Origin: JAIXWP01 sp041391745
GTDB lineage: Bacteria > Bacteroidota > Bacteroidia > Flavobacteriales_D > Sanyastnellaceae
Reading direction: 5' to 3'
Length of the DNA stretch: 64,000 nt
Assembly (NCBI GenBank): GCA_041391745.1
Contig: JAWKNK010000001.1
Coordinates: forward strand, 1-64,000
Part shown: piece by piece, positions 25,905-35,209 of the stretch
Numbering within the stretch: position 1 is the first letter of the stretch
Layout: the number at the start of each line of letters is the position of its first letter
Notes under the pieces: model-generated
What the model saw: the letters and a program-made list of their open reading frames with translations, nothing else
Told to the model about the DNA's origin: nothing
Database searches by the model: none
Made by a program: the position numbers and the translations under genes

Positions 25905-25985
25905 CGGAGAGTGATTCGAACCCCCGGACACATTACAGTCAACGGTTTTCAAGACTGCCGCAATCGACCACTCTGCCAACTCTCC
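25905..25985 (-). tRNA. tRNA-Ser (anticodon UGA)
   Basis: The minus strand folds as a class II tRNA. The acceptor stem GGAGAGT pairs with ACTCTCC, followed by discriminator G. The anticodon loop is CTTGAAA (anticodon TGA, Ser), there is a variable arm, and the T-loop is GGTTCGAATC. CCA is not encoded. The anticodon stem contains one A-C mismatch, possibly a sequence error. It neighbours an integrase gene and is the probable integration target of the island. Confidence 0.92.
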
Positions 25986-26101
25986 GCGGCAAAAGTAGTC
26001 TTTTTTTTGATTTCGCAAACATTCCCTCAAATTTTCTTTACCTTCACTTTGCAATCCATTCATTTTGAGTTAAAAGTGAGCCATTTTTTTTCTTGCAAAT
26101 C

Positions 26102-27005
26102 ATGAAATACACCCTGCTATTCGCCGTTTTACTGGGTTGCACCGCCCTGTTTGGACAGCAAATCCCTGATACTACATTCCATTATAATATCACCAAGCCA
26201 GCATTTCGATCGCACCACCCTGTGGTGTTTATTGATGAAGCACACGGAACTTCATACAGCGGATAATCGCTTTCGTCCCTTAGCTTTTTTGTTGGAATCG
26301 GATGGCTTCGTGGTGAAAAGTTCCAATCAGGAATTTACATCTGCAAAGGCATTAGAAGGTTGCGATATACTCGTTGTTTCAAACGCACTGCATCCCGACA
26401 ATCAAGATTGGATCGCTCCGATTAAACCAGCCTTTACAAACGAAGAAGTGACGATAATAAATGAATGGGTAAAAAGTAGGTAGGTTATTGCTAATTGGTG
26501 ATCACATGCCCACTTTGCTGGAGCGATTCAAAATTTAGCAAACTCCTTCGAAATTGAATACCTCAATGGGTTTGAAGGAATCACCGCTGGAGTTTGGCCT
26601 CCAAATAAGTTTGCGATAAAGCCAACGCAGAGTTCCGATCCCTCCATCTATCGCGCATTTTTAAAAGTGGACTCTGTTGCAACATTTACCGGTAGCGCCA
26701 TAAAGCTTCCCGAAACTGCAATCAGCTTACTGTCGTTCGCAGAATCTGATTCTATTCATTTCACGGATACTGCATGGGTGTTTCTTCCTGATCATCGTGT
26801 GCTTTCGCTAAAGGGGTATTCTCAAGGTGGAATAATGCGCTATGGAAAAGGTAAAGTGGCGGCGTTTGGTGAAGCAGCAATGTTTACTGCCCAACTCGCA
26901 GGGCCATCAAGATTCAAGGTTGGTTTCAACGCAGACGTTGCCAACCAAAACTGTCCTTTTGTTTTGAATTTATTTTACAATCTTTCCCCTTTTTTGAAGG
27001 AGTGA
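26102..27005 (+). CDS. Secreted DUF4350-like protein (frameshifted)
   Basis: The start MKYTLLFAVLLGCTALFGQQ at 26102 is a signal peptide. Joined frames give FIDEAHGT-like sequence then HTADNRFRPLAFLLESDGFV, LEGCDILVVSNALHPDNQDW, FTNEEVTIINEWVKSGG, LIGDHMPTLLERF, and GGIMRYGKGKVAAFGEAAMF near the end. This matches secreted proteins with a DUF4350 / class I glutaminase-like Rossmann fold; their function is unknown. Shifts lie near 26215, 26480 and 26540. About 300 residues. It is the first gene on the host side of tRNA-Ser. Confidence 0.6.
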
Positions 27006-27039
27006 TGCGAGGTTTAATTGTAACTTAAGAGCAAATAAT

Positions 27040-27652
27040 AATTAATTTAAAGAAGGAAGTCATGTTCTAGATAGAATTAACAGCACCAGCATGGGTCCTG
27101 CATCCAGTTGTTTATAAATTGAATATTGTAAATCCATATATATTACTTGTTTTGCAGTTATATTTAGTCTATCTGTAAAAAGTGTCTGAGCAAGGCGATG
27201 AACCACTTTGTAGTTCAGATCAAGTAAACAGCACGGAACGCACTAGATTGGCTGGATTTTTATTTTTTCAATCAAGCTTAAATCCCGATCGGGTTTCAGT
27301 GTATATATTGAATTCCAATGGAACCGTGGAAACCTGATATGGATTACAATTATCTAATGCTCAAGCTAATTTGGCTCCTCCTCTTTTTTAAACTATATTT
27401 CGGATAATAAAAAAGTTATTGGGGTGTTTATCATATTGTAGCTCTAATATTTACATCGATACTTGGCACGCCATAGCAGGTAATGGTAAGGATTATGGTT
27501 ATCGTTGGACTGGTGAAATATTATCGGACACAAGTTTTAGAATAGTAAGTAGCCAACTTTGTAATGGTTCTGAATTTAGTGCATTAAATGAGATTTACTA
27601 CTTTCACCCTTTAGAGAGTAAACCAGACAGTGTGACTTCGCTTATTCCATAA
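27040..27652 (+). pseudogene. Broken hypothetical gene, possible lipoprotein
   Basis: Fragments in different frames (SEQGDEPLCSSDQVNSTERT, LNPDRVSVYILNSNGTVET, SNIYIDTWHAIAGNGKDYGY, SQLCNGSEFSALNEIYYFHP) join into roughly 180 residues with three or more shifts. The end is clean at 27652. No family is recognised; the polar, Asn/Ser-rich sequence suggests an exported protein. Confidence 0.35.
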
Positions 27653-27659
27653 TTTCATA

Positions 27660-28240
27660 ACTCTCCGCCAGAAAAATGAATCCTCACGTTGTGGGGATTT
27701 TTTGTTAGTATTCATTTCTTCCCTATCTCTTTCTCACACTCAATTCATTTTTCATTCCCATTCCCATTCTCTCGCTCTCACTCTCACTTCATTCGGAGGA
27801 TTCAGAAAGACAAGGATTTGAGGATTTTTTTGACTCCATTCATTTTCATTCCCATTCTCATTCTCTCGCCCTGCTTCTTTCCGGAATTCAAAGAACAAGG
27901 ATTCAAGAGGACAGAAGGATTTGAGGATTTTTTTTGACTCATTCATTTTTTCATTCACATTCACATTCTCTCAGCTTTCACTTCTTTCGGAGAATTCATC
28001 CTTCGTCCCGAACTTGATTCGGGATCAGGAACCATCCTTCGTCCCGAGCTTGATTCGGGATCAGGAACCATCCTTCGTCCCGAGCTTGATTGGTGGTTTT
28101 AGAGCGAGCGAGGGAATGAGAAGCAGATAGAGAATGAGATTCGAGGATTTAAGAGGACAAAGAGATTCAAGGATTGGATTCTGCATGTTATTTTTGTTGT
28201 AAATTCGTGTACAATCTTTCTCCATTCATAAAAGAATAAT
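27660..28240. repeat. Low-complexity intergenic repeat region
   Basis: Repeated TTCATTTTCATTCCCATTCTC-like pyrimidine tracts and GGATTCAAGAGGACA-like purine tracts fill the space between two genes. Similar GATTCAAGAGGACA words recur at 48410-48475. Short frames here are artefacts of the repeats. It includes a separate 36-base tandem repeat at 27997-28091. Confidence 0.7.
27997..28091. repeat. 36-base tandem repeat, about 2.6 copies, each with a palindrome
   Basis: Units start at 27997, 28033 and 28069 (the last is partial). Each has CATCCTTCGTCCCGAGCTTG followed by ATTCGGGATCAGGAAC. Within the unit TCCCGAA and TTCGGGA form an inverted repeat, like a repetitive extragenic palindrome. It is not a CRISPR: there are no unique spacers. 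Confidence 0.8.
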
Positions 28241-28241
28241 C

Positions 28242-30425
28242 ATGCGCGGGTATTTTTCTCTGTCTTCAGTATTAACTGCCTTTTTAGTTGGTATTAGTTC
28301 ATGTTTAATTGCTCAAACCAACATAGTAACTTATGCAGGGAATGACGGCAAGGAAACATTTTATGATGTTACGCAATTGTCAGACGGGACGGTGCTTGTA
28401 GCTGGGTACTGCGAATCGCTGAATTGGATAGCGCCGGGTGTCAATCAAATTCAATTGACGTTCAACGGTCAAATTCAAAATGCATTGGGCACAAATCGAT
28501 ATGGAATTTTATGTCACTGTAGTGATCTTTCTAATATGCTCGACGTAGTTTATTTTTCCTCAAGGTGCAGTAGAGGATGTTCGTTTTATCCAAGTCTACC
28601 AACTTACCTTACCATGAAACGGGCGACTTGTTTATCAGCTGCAACACTTCTGATACTTATAATAATGACGGTGGGTATATCATTGCAAAATTAAATGCCA
28701 ACTTTATTTCGGAGAGTACCAAGCGCTCTGGAATGGTTTAAGGTGGTGTGGGCATTATTATCTTATGCGAAGGAAGCTCACCCGTGGGATGTGAATGCCG
28801 ATGGTGAGGTCTATTATGTGAGTGGAGGAAGCGCATGGATACGACTGGAGTGCGATGTATTGCTTGAATGCAAACGGTGACAGAAAACCTGTATGAAATT
28901 GGAGAACATAGCGTGGTTGACCAATGGCTCGGAATGGAAAGGTACGCCCGCTCAAAGACAATCTCTTGGGGATATTAGTGAGGTGGCCAATTATTCGGGT
29001 ATTGTATTCAAAGCATGGGGCAGATGCGAATTGCGCTCATGGTCTCAAGAAGATTTTGATCTTATTACAGACAATGGAAATGGCGGAAGTCAAAAAGGAA
29101 AATGGCCTGCTGATTTTATTTTCTGGACCTTGCGATGTCAATAGTATCCCAATACGAATGGCCCTGGATACAATGGTTACAACCTCGAGTCGTGTTGCCC
29201 CGTTTATGGTGCGAGTTGCGTGGTCGTGGATTAGAAGAAATGGTTTTGTTTATCTCGGAATGAATTTTTAAGTTATGCTACTGCTGAAGATTCACCCGAC
29301 TTTGAACCAGCCGTTATTGCATTTGACAATTCAGAGCGCTATGCTTTAGTGGGCTAGGCTTTATCATGAAATAAATCCTGATGGTGAAATTATGAATTCT
29401 CTTCCCGATCAATATGTTGATGCATTGGCAATAGATTACACAAACAATCAATTGGTTGTTGCCGCGCGCTCATGGTAACAATACCGAGGAATTTATGGGG
29501 AAGGTGATGAAATCACGAATAATGTGAATGCTAATTAGTTTCAAAATCGATTTTGGGTACCAATGGCAACATTCATGAGTCGTGGCTGGGCAAAATCAGT
29601 CTTGAGTCTGGTGCCTTAATGTGCTACTTATGTGGCTGAATATGCTGAGGCAACAGATAATTTTGGCGCACCACATGCTGACCCCAATTTGGATGGGTGG
29701 CCTGATCCAAATCAAGGATGGCCTAATGTGAACACTACCAAATTGCAAAAAATAATATCAAGGTTTCAAGCAATGGTGATGTGATCATTGCGGCAGTGGG
29801 AAGAAGAACAATCACCACTTCCAATGCTTATCAAAAAATGGTTCTACCTTATTATGGAGGCTTGAGCTGTTGGAATAGTTTTGTGCGACAATATCAAAGT
29901 GATTTATCTCTACCTAAATATTCATCGCTTATTGTTGGTGCATGGGATACCATCACACAGGAAGGAGGCGCAAACACAGATATTTACGCAGTTTATAAAA
30001 CGAATTTGGGCATTTTGGCTGTTGGTAGACATCAAGCGGATGCAAATACAGGGATAAAAATAGGAGAGGATATTCCAGTGAACTCAGTGCCTTCTTGGGG
30101 CGCAATTCGAGACATGAGGGTCTGCCATAACGGGTGTTAAAGTTATTGATCCCAACGAAAATGTTTGCCGATCAATGAACACGCGAATTTTAATCATTAT
30201 TCATGATCTCCTTAATACTACGAATCCTACCAATGATTCATTTCGAATAATTTCAAATAGAAAGGAGGATATTTACATTTTTGATATGCTCGGGAAATTA
30301 GTAAGCGTAATCAAATTCAAAATATTCCAGTCAAGAAATTGATATTTGAACACTTGCCTAAAGGAATGTATATCGTGCAACAATGCATCACAGAGATTGA
30401 TGGTGAAATACTTGCAGAATCGTAG
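28242..30425 (+). CDS. T9SS-exported surface protein (heavily frameshifted)
   Basis: The start MRGYFSLSSVLTAFLVGISS with CLIAQTNIVTYAGNDGKE is a signal peptide and a first blade-like repeat (FYDVTQLSDGTVLVAGYC). Many fragments in alternating frames follow, e.g. VWALLSYAKEAHPWDVNADG, NVNTTKLQKI and KVSSNGDVIIAAVGRRTI. The end reads IYIFDMLGKLVS and LIFEHLPKGMYIVQQ, a type A T9SS sorting domain of the form (Y-x-D-x2-G-K ... L-x2-G-x-Y-x-V). At least ten shifts are needed, so either the sequence is poor here or the gene is decaying. About 720 codons. It resembles the intact T9SS protein at 31646 in architecture. Confidence 0.5.
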
Positions 30426-30906
30426 AACAGAAAATAATTCTTCGAGAATAGAAGAAGGCGTGTTTCGGCATTTTGATGATGCATCCATTGGAAGTAGCTT
30501 TAATCGCGAGGTTTTTCCGCATGTCAACGCATTGCTCGATTATGCAAATAGCTCCAAGCCTGTTGAAATCGTAAAGCAAACGAAGAACAGATTTCTGTAT
30601 TTATTCTGTCACCAAGAGTCAAACAATGTGGGGAATATTGGTGTTGGAAAGAAGTCGGAAATCGGAAAAGAGAAAATAGTAAAGCGTCTTCGTGATGGTT
30701 ATCTCATTGAAGTAGGACTAGTGGAAGAGTTTGAAACGACGCCTTATTTTAGTGTGGTAGTTGAAAAGCAAAAGGAGAAATTGGTGCTTGTGACGACCTA
30801 TCCTGGCAAACCCTCGGAGCCTTTCCCGTATTCAGGTCAAACGGCGGAAGAACGTGCCCAAAGTGTTGCCTTCTGGCGCGATCGAGTGCTTTTGATGAAG
30901 GAGTAA
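30403..30906 (+). CDS. Hypothetical protein, 167 aa
   Basis: ATG at 30403 (MVKYLQNRRTENNSSRIEEG) lies inside the end of the T9SS gene; a later start is possible. The rest is intact: HFDDASIGSSFNREVFPHVN, KNRFLYLFCHQESNNVGNIG, YLIEVGLVEEFETTPYFSVV, LVTTYPGKPSEPFPYSGQTA. The ending with a V-V-E-K-Q ... Y-P-G-K-P-S-x-P-F-P-Y pattern is distinctive, but I cannot name the family. No signal peptide. It ends 34 bases before the response regulator gene. Confidence 0.5.
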   Translation: MKYLQNRRTENNSSRIEEGVFRHFDDASIGSSFNREVFPHVNALLDYANSSKPVEIVKQTKNRFLYLFCHQESNNVGNIGVGKKSEIGKEKIVKRLRDGYLIEVGLVEEFETTPYFSVVVEKQKEKLVLVTTYPGKPSEPFPYSGQTAEERAQSVAFWRDRVLLMKE

Positions 30907-30940
30907 TATTCCGTTGTATCTTTAGTCACTACTTACACGG

Positions 30941-31567
30941 ATGTCTAAAACAAGAATTGCCATATACGAAGATCAATCTGCTTTGCGCAATAGCCTAGTG
31001 GAATTGATTGAGTCGGAATCTCAATTTGAGGTGGCTGTGGCTCACGGGAATTGTAAAAAAGTAATCGAAGACATTGCCACAAAACAACTTGATTTTGTCA
31101 TTTTAGATATCGATCTCCCTGGACTAGACGGTTTGAAAGCCCTTGAAATGATTCGCAAGGAGAATAATGAGGTGAAAATATTACTGCTCACGGTATTTGA
31201 AGATCAACAAAAAATAAAGCGAGCTTTGAGTTTGGGAGCGAATGGCTACTTGGTAAAAAGAGATTGCGCTGATTTTCTGATTCACTCTATACTTACTATC
31301 AAAAATGGTGGTGCGGCCTTTAGCCCAGTGGCATTGAATAACCTATTTCAAGTTTCAAATTCAGTTGCACCTACATTCCAATTAGAAGAAAGGGAATTGG
31401 TAATTTTAAAAATGCTTTGTCAAGGTCAGAGCTATAAAATGATCGCTTCTAATACGGGCTACACTTATGAGACTGTCCGCTCTTATATGAAAATGCTCTA
31501 TTCAAAAATGGAAGTGCACTCTGCTACGGAAGCAGTGAATAAAGCATATTCATTGGGCTTGATTTGA
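30941..31567 (+). CDS. NarL/LuxR-type response regulator
   Basis: 208 residues. Receiver domain: acidic pocket YEDQ (residues 9-12), phosphoacceptor Asp56 in FVILDIDLPGLDG, Thr in LLTVFEDQQ, Lys in GYLVKRDCAD. The C-terminal LuxR-type helix-turn-helix reads LKMLCQGQSYKMIASNTGYT then ETVRSYMKMLYSKMEV. It would bind DNA when phosphorylated. The likely partner is the histidine kinase at 33353, separated only by a T9SS protein gene; all three run the same way. Confidence 0.9.
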   Translation: MSKTRIAIYEDQSALRNSLVELIESESQFEVAVAHGNCKKVIEDIATKQLDFVILDIDLPGLDGLKALEMIRKENNEVKILLLTVFEDQQKIKRALSLGANGYLVKRDCADFLIHSILTIKNGGAAFSPVALNNLFQVSNSVAPTFQLEERELVILKMLCQGQSYKMIASNTGYTYETVRSYMKMLYSKMEVHSATEAVNKAYSLGLI

Positions 31568-31645
31568 TTTTACCCCAAGATTGGGGTTGTAGGATATTTA
31601 TCGGATTTGGACTTTTGATCTATTAAAACACTAAAACACATCCTA

Positions 31646-33340
31646 ATGAAATCATTTTACATTTTCCTATTTTCTTTATTCACTTCATTCTACAGTTTCG
31701 GGCAAAACTTCAATCTCGATTGGGTTATTTCTCCTGAATGTGACAACCATGTATTGATTCATGATCTCGCGGTACTCGACGATGGCGGAGTAGTCATAGT
31801 AGGTGGCTACATGGGAACGGTGAATGCTGATGTAAATGGTGGTAGTGATATGCACTCTGCGCCAGATCAGATTTATGCTTTCGTAGCAAAATATGACGCC
31901 AATCAAAATATCGTTTGGTGGGAACAAACATTTCCATCCGGATTGGCGGCCAACTGTGAATTCACGAATGTAAAAGTCATGGATGGTGGTGACATATTAA
32001 TTACCTACTATGCCATCAGAGGAAATACATTTCAAGGTGAAGAACTGAGTGTTTACACACCAAATGAAATGTTCGGCATACTTTCCATTTCAGCTAACGG
32101 CGAATATCAATGGAAGAAACAATTGATCTCCGATGATGATGTATATGGTACTTATTCTCAACTCGACTTTGTGCCCAATCAAGGATATCTCTTTACGGGT
32201 TGGTTTACAGGTACACTTGATTGTGATCCTTCTGAAGGGGTTGCCAATATTACAGGTTCGAATAACCCAAGTTTCGTTTGTCGCTTGGATGAAAATGGAG
32301 CTTTCGAGAGTGCGTTTAGTTTGAGCGCTAATAGCTTCAGTATCGTTAGAATAAAAGCTTCTAGCCTATTGGAAGATGGAAGTTTTATTTGTGTGGGTTC
32401 CTTCGATGGAAGCGCAAATATGAATCCCGAAGGTGATGAAGTGACTGTTCAAGAAACAAGCAATTATGAGTCGGGCTTTATTGCAAAGTATGACGTGAAC
32501 AATATTCTGCAATGGGTGAAATTATTTCCGAATGATATAAGCTATCTTGATAAGGTAAAATTGATAAATGAAGGAAACGGAAACTTGGTTTTGACAGGAC
32601 ATTATTATGGTGAATTAGATTTTACCGATTTTACAGGCGGTTCTTTGATTTCCTCTCAAGGAAATGCTGATGCATTTTGTTTAAGGATGAATGAAGAAGC
32701 TGAAATTTCTTGGCTAAAAAGTTTTGGTTCTTCTGGAGTTGAAACGATCAGGGATATAGAGGTAAAGGATGATAAGGTTTATCTGTGTGGTACTTTTACC
32801 AGTAATATGACTTTGGATGTGTCAACGGGAACAACAGTACTGCAGACCAGCAATGGAATAGATGCTTTTGTTTATTTGTTGGACAAAGAATCGGGTGAAG
32901 GTGTATCTGCATACACTGTAGGAGCTACGGGAATGGATTCGTACGAGTGTATAGGTGTCGATGACATGCAAAACCTTTATCTCGGTGGTATTCTAACTTC
33001 AAGTGATGATATCGACTTTACATCAGGTGTATATTCACTTGTGGCACCATCTCCGTTTTCCAGAAGTTATGTAGTGAAGATGAATGCGGGACTAGTCGCA
33101 ATTGACGAGAGTAATGTAACTCCTTTGGAAATTTATCCCAATCCAACATCGGACATCATTCGTGTTGGTGGTGAGTTCGAGGGAATGTCCACCGTGCAAG
33201 TCGTGGATATCATGGGAAGAGTTATACAACAGGAAATCGGGAATAGAGAAATTGATGTAACTCAACTACCTTCTGGAATTTATTTTCTGAAGGTAATTGA
33301 CGGAACTGAAGAGGGAATTGCTAAATTTATTAAGCAATAA
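31646..33340 (+). CDS. T9SS-exported beta-propeller-like protein
   Basis: 564 residues with a signal peptide (MKSFYIFLFSLFTSFYSFGQ). The middle has repeated segments of about 50-60 residues built on GNxxVxxG and GAFVAKYDxxxxxxW-like words (YAFVAKYDANQNIVWWEQTF, SGFIAKYDVNNILQWVKLF, AFCLRMNEEAEISWLKSFG), typical of SBBP-like beta-propellers. The last 75 residues (LEIYPNPTSDIIRVGGE ... QVVDIMGRVIQQ ... TQLPSGIYFLKVIDG) are a type A T9SS sorting domain, removed after export to the surface. It lies between a response regulator and a histidine kinase gene, so it may be the sensed or co-regulated surface protein. Confidence 0.85.
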   Translation: MKSFYIFLFSLFTSFYSFGQNFNLDWVISPECDNHVLIHDLAVLDDGGVVIVGGYMGTVNADVNGGSDMHSAPDQIYAFVAKYDANQNIVWWEQTFPSGLAANCEFTNVKVMDGGDILITYYAIRGNTFQGEELSVYTPNEMFGILSISANGEYQWKKQLISDDDVYGTYSQLDFVPNQGYLFTGWFTGTLDCDPSEGVANITGSNNPSFVCRLDENGAFESAFSLSANSFSIVRIKASSLLEDGSFICVGSFDGSANMNPEGDEVTVQETSNYESGFIAKYDVNNILQWVKLFPNDISYLDKVKLINEGNGNLVLTGHYYGELDFTDFTGGSLISSQGNADAFCLRMNEEAEISWLKSFGSSGVETIRDIEVKDDKVYLCGTFTSNMTLDVSTGTTVLQTSNGIDAFVYLLDKESGEGVSAYTVGATGMDSYECIGVDDMQNLYLGGILTSSDDIDFTSGVYSLVAPSPFSRSYVVKMNAGLVAIDESNVTPLEIYPNPTSDIIRVGGEFEGMSTVQVVDIMGRVIQQEIGNREIDVTQLPSGIYFLKVIDGTEEGIAKFIKQ

Positions 33341-33352
33341 CAAACACTTAGA

Positions 33353-35193
33353 ATGAGAATATATGCTTCACAATGCACTAAGGTGGGTCTTTGGCTCACT
33401 TTAGTGTTTTTATCGTCTTCAGTTTTTGCTCAAAACGTAGAGCAATTACAACAGGCGTTTATGCAGGCATATAATCATCCAGATTCAGCTGAAATAATTG
33501 CTCAAACTGCTTTGACAAAGTCGCTTGATTCTAAGGATAGAATATTGGAGGCGCATAGCAGAAATACTCTAGGATGGGCGAAATTTCACCAGGGAGATTA
33601 TTCGAATGCAATCCAAGAAATAGCTCGTTCAGGAGCTATTTTTAATGATCTAAAGGATACCATAAGTTTTATTAAAACCAATTTTAATCTTGCAGAAATT
33701 TATCTAAGCAAAGGCAGTTCAAATGAGTCCGTACAACATTTATTGATTGCGCGCGAACTAGCTCAAAAGGTTGGGAATGATGAACTATTAGTGAATGCTA
33801 ACCGACTTTTGAGTATTCATTATAGAAAACTAAATCAATTCGAAAATGCTGAGAAATACTCGAAGCTTGCCATGCTTGGTTACTTGGCGCTAAAGGACAC
33901 AATTCAATGGTTTAATACCGCTTTATCATTTTCAAATTTATACAGAGAAAAAGAGCAATATGCGAATTCGCTGAAATTACTTGACGATATTAAATCACAA
34001 GTAGATTTTGAGGAAATGTCGAATTATCAACGAGCGATGTGGTTTGAGAATAGAGGAGAAACGGAATACGCGATGAGAGCATATGAGAAGTCAATAGTTT
34101 CCTATTCGTCTGCCCTTGCAATTTTCGACGAGATGGAAAATCCAGTTGACCGAGCTTATGAGAATTATTTTGTGGGACGTGCTTACAGCAAACTTGGAAA
34201 TACCATTCAAAGTCTGAAGTATATGCAAACGGCGAGTACACTCTTAAGTGAAGGCGTGGCCGACGAGTTGCTTGTTGGTATTTTGGAGGAAATGGGAACT
34301 ATTGCAAAGAATGGAGGTGATTATAAAAGTGCTTATGAATACCTATCTCGACAGCAAGCGGTTCAAACACGAATCAATGAGACAGCGGCTGCGCATAAGG
34401 CGGATGAACTCTTGAAGGACTACCAAGCAAAACTTGAAATTTCTCAAGTGGACTTGATGAAGAATAAATTGATCACTCAAGACATCCAAAATCAGCGGGA
34501 CAAGTGGTTTTATACCTCCCTAATTTCATTGCTCATATTGTTGCTTACAACTGCGATCATTTTCTATTTTAGGTATCGAAGGAAGAAGGTGGAGGAGCTG
34601 GAAAAAATTCAGCATGATCTTGCAGATGATTTGCACGATGAAATAGGCAGTGGACTTTCTAGTATTGCTATTCGTTCAAAATTGCTACTTCAACAGAATC
34701 AGCCAGAGGAGAATACTTTGAAGATGCTTAATAATATAAAGTCGGAATCGACCCGAATACAGCAACGTCTTCAAGAAATTGTGTGGTTGGTAAAGCCTTC
34801 AGCACTTTCACTGGAGGAGCTTTCTTACAAAATGATGAGCTTTTTAAAAGGTGTTTGCGAAGATTCAGGAATTTCATATCGCATGAATGAAGATTTTGTA
34901 GCTGATATTGTAATTGACGCGAATACTTCGAAAGGTATTTATTTAATTTTTCGAGAGGCGGTAAACAATGCAGTTAAGCACGGCCAGTGCACTCAAATAA
35001 AGGTTCAATTTTCAGCTTCAGCATCAGGAATTGAAAAACTTTGCGTTTGTGATAATGGTGTTGGTATAATTGAAAATTCAAATTCGCATGGAAATGGAAT
35101 GGCATCTATGAAGAGAAGAGCGCAATTACTGAATATGGATTTCTCAATATTATCCAGCGATGATTGGCTACCGAGGTAATTATCGTAAAGTAG
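33353..35193 (+). CDS. Sensor histidine kinase with periplasmic TPRs (HisKA_3 type)
   Basis: A signal peptide (MRIYASQCTKVGLWLTLVFL ...) leads into about 350 residues of TPR-like helices (NTLGWAKFHQGDYSNAIQEI, NYFVGRAYSKLGNTIQSLKY). One membrane helix follows (WFYTSLISLLILLLTTAIIF, about 385-404), then the dimerization domain with the phospho-His in LADDLHDEIGSGLSSIAIRS, and the ATPase domain with N box EAVNNAVKHGQ, G1 CDNGVGI and G2 HGNGMASMKRRA. The open frame stops at 35179, but one shift near 35170 gives TEVIIVK ending at 35193, the normal end of the ATPase domain. It pairs with the response regulator at 30941. The periplasmic TPRs presumably bind a partner protein. Confidence 0.88.
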
Positions 35194-35209
35194 TGATTAC
35201 CTTTGCGGT

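Noticed and set aside
27997..28091. Possible CRISPR array
   Set aside because: Repeats are contiguous with no unique spacers, only about 2.6 units, and no cas genes are in the window.
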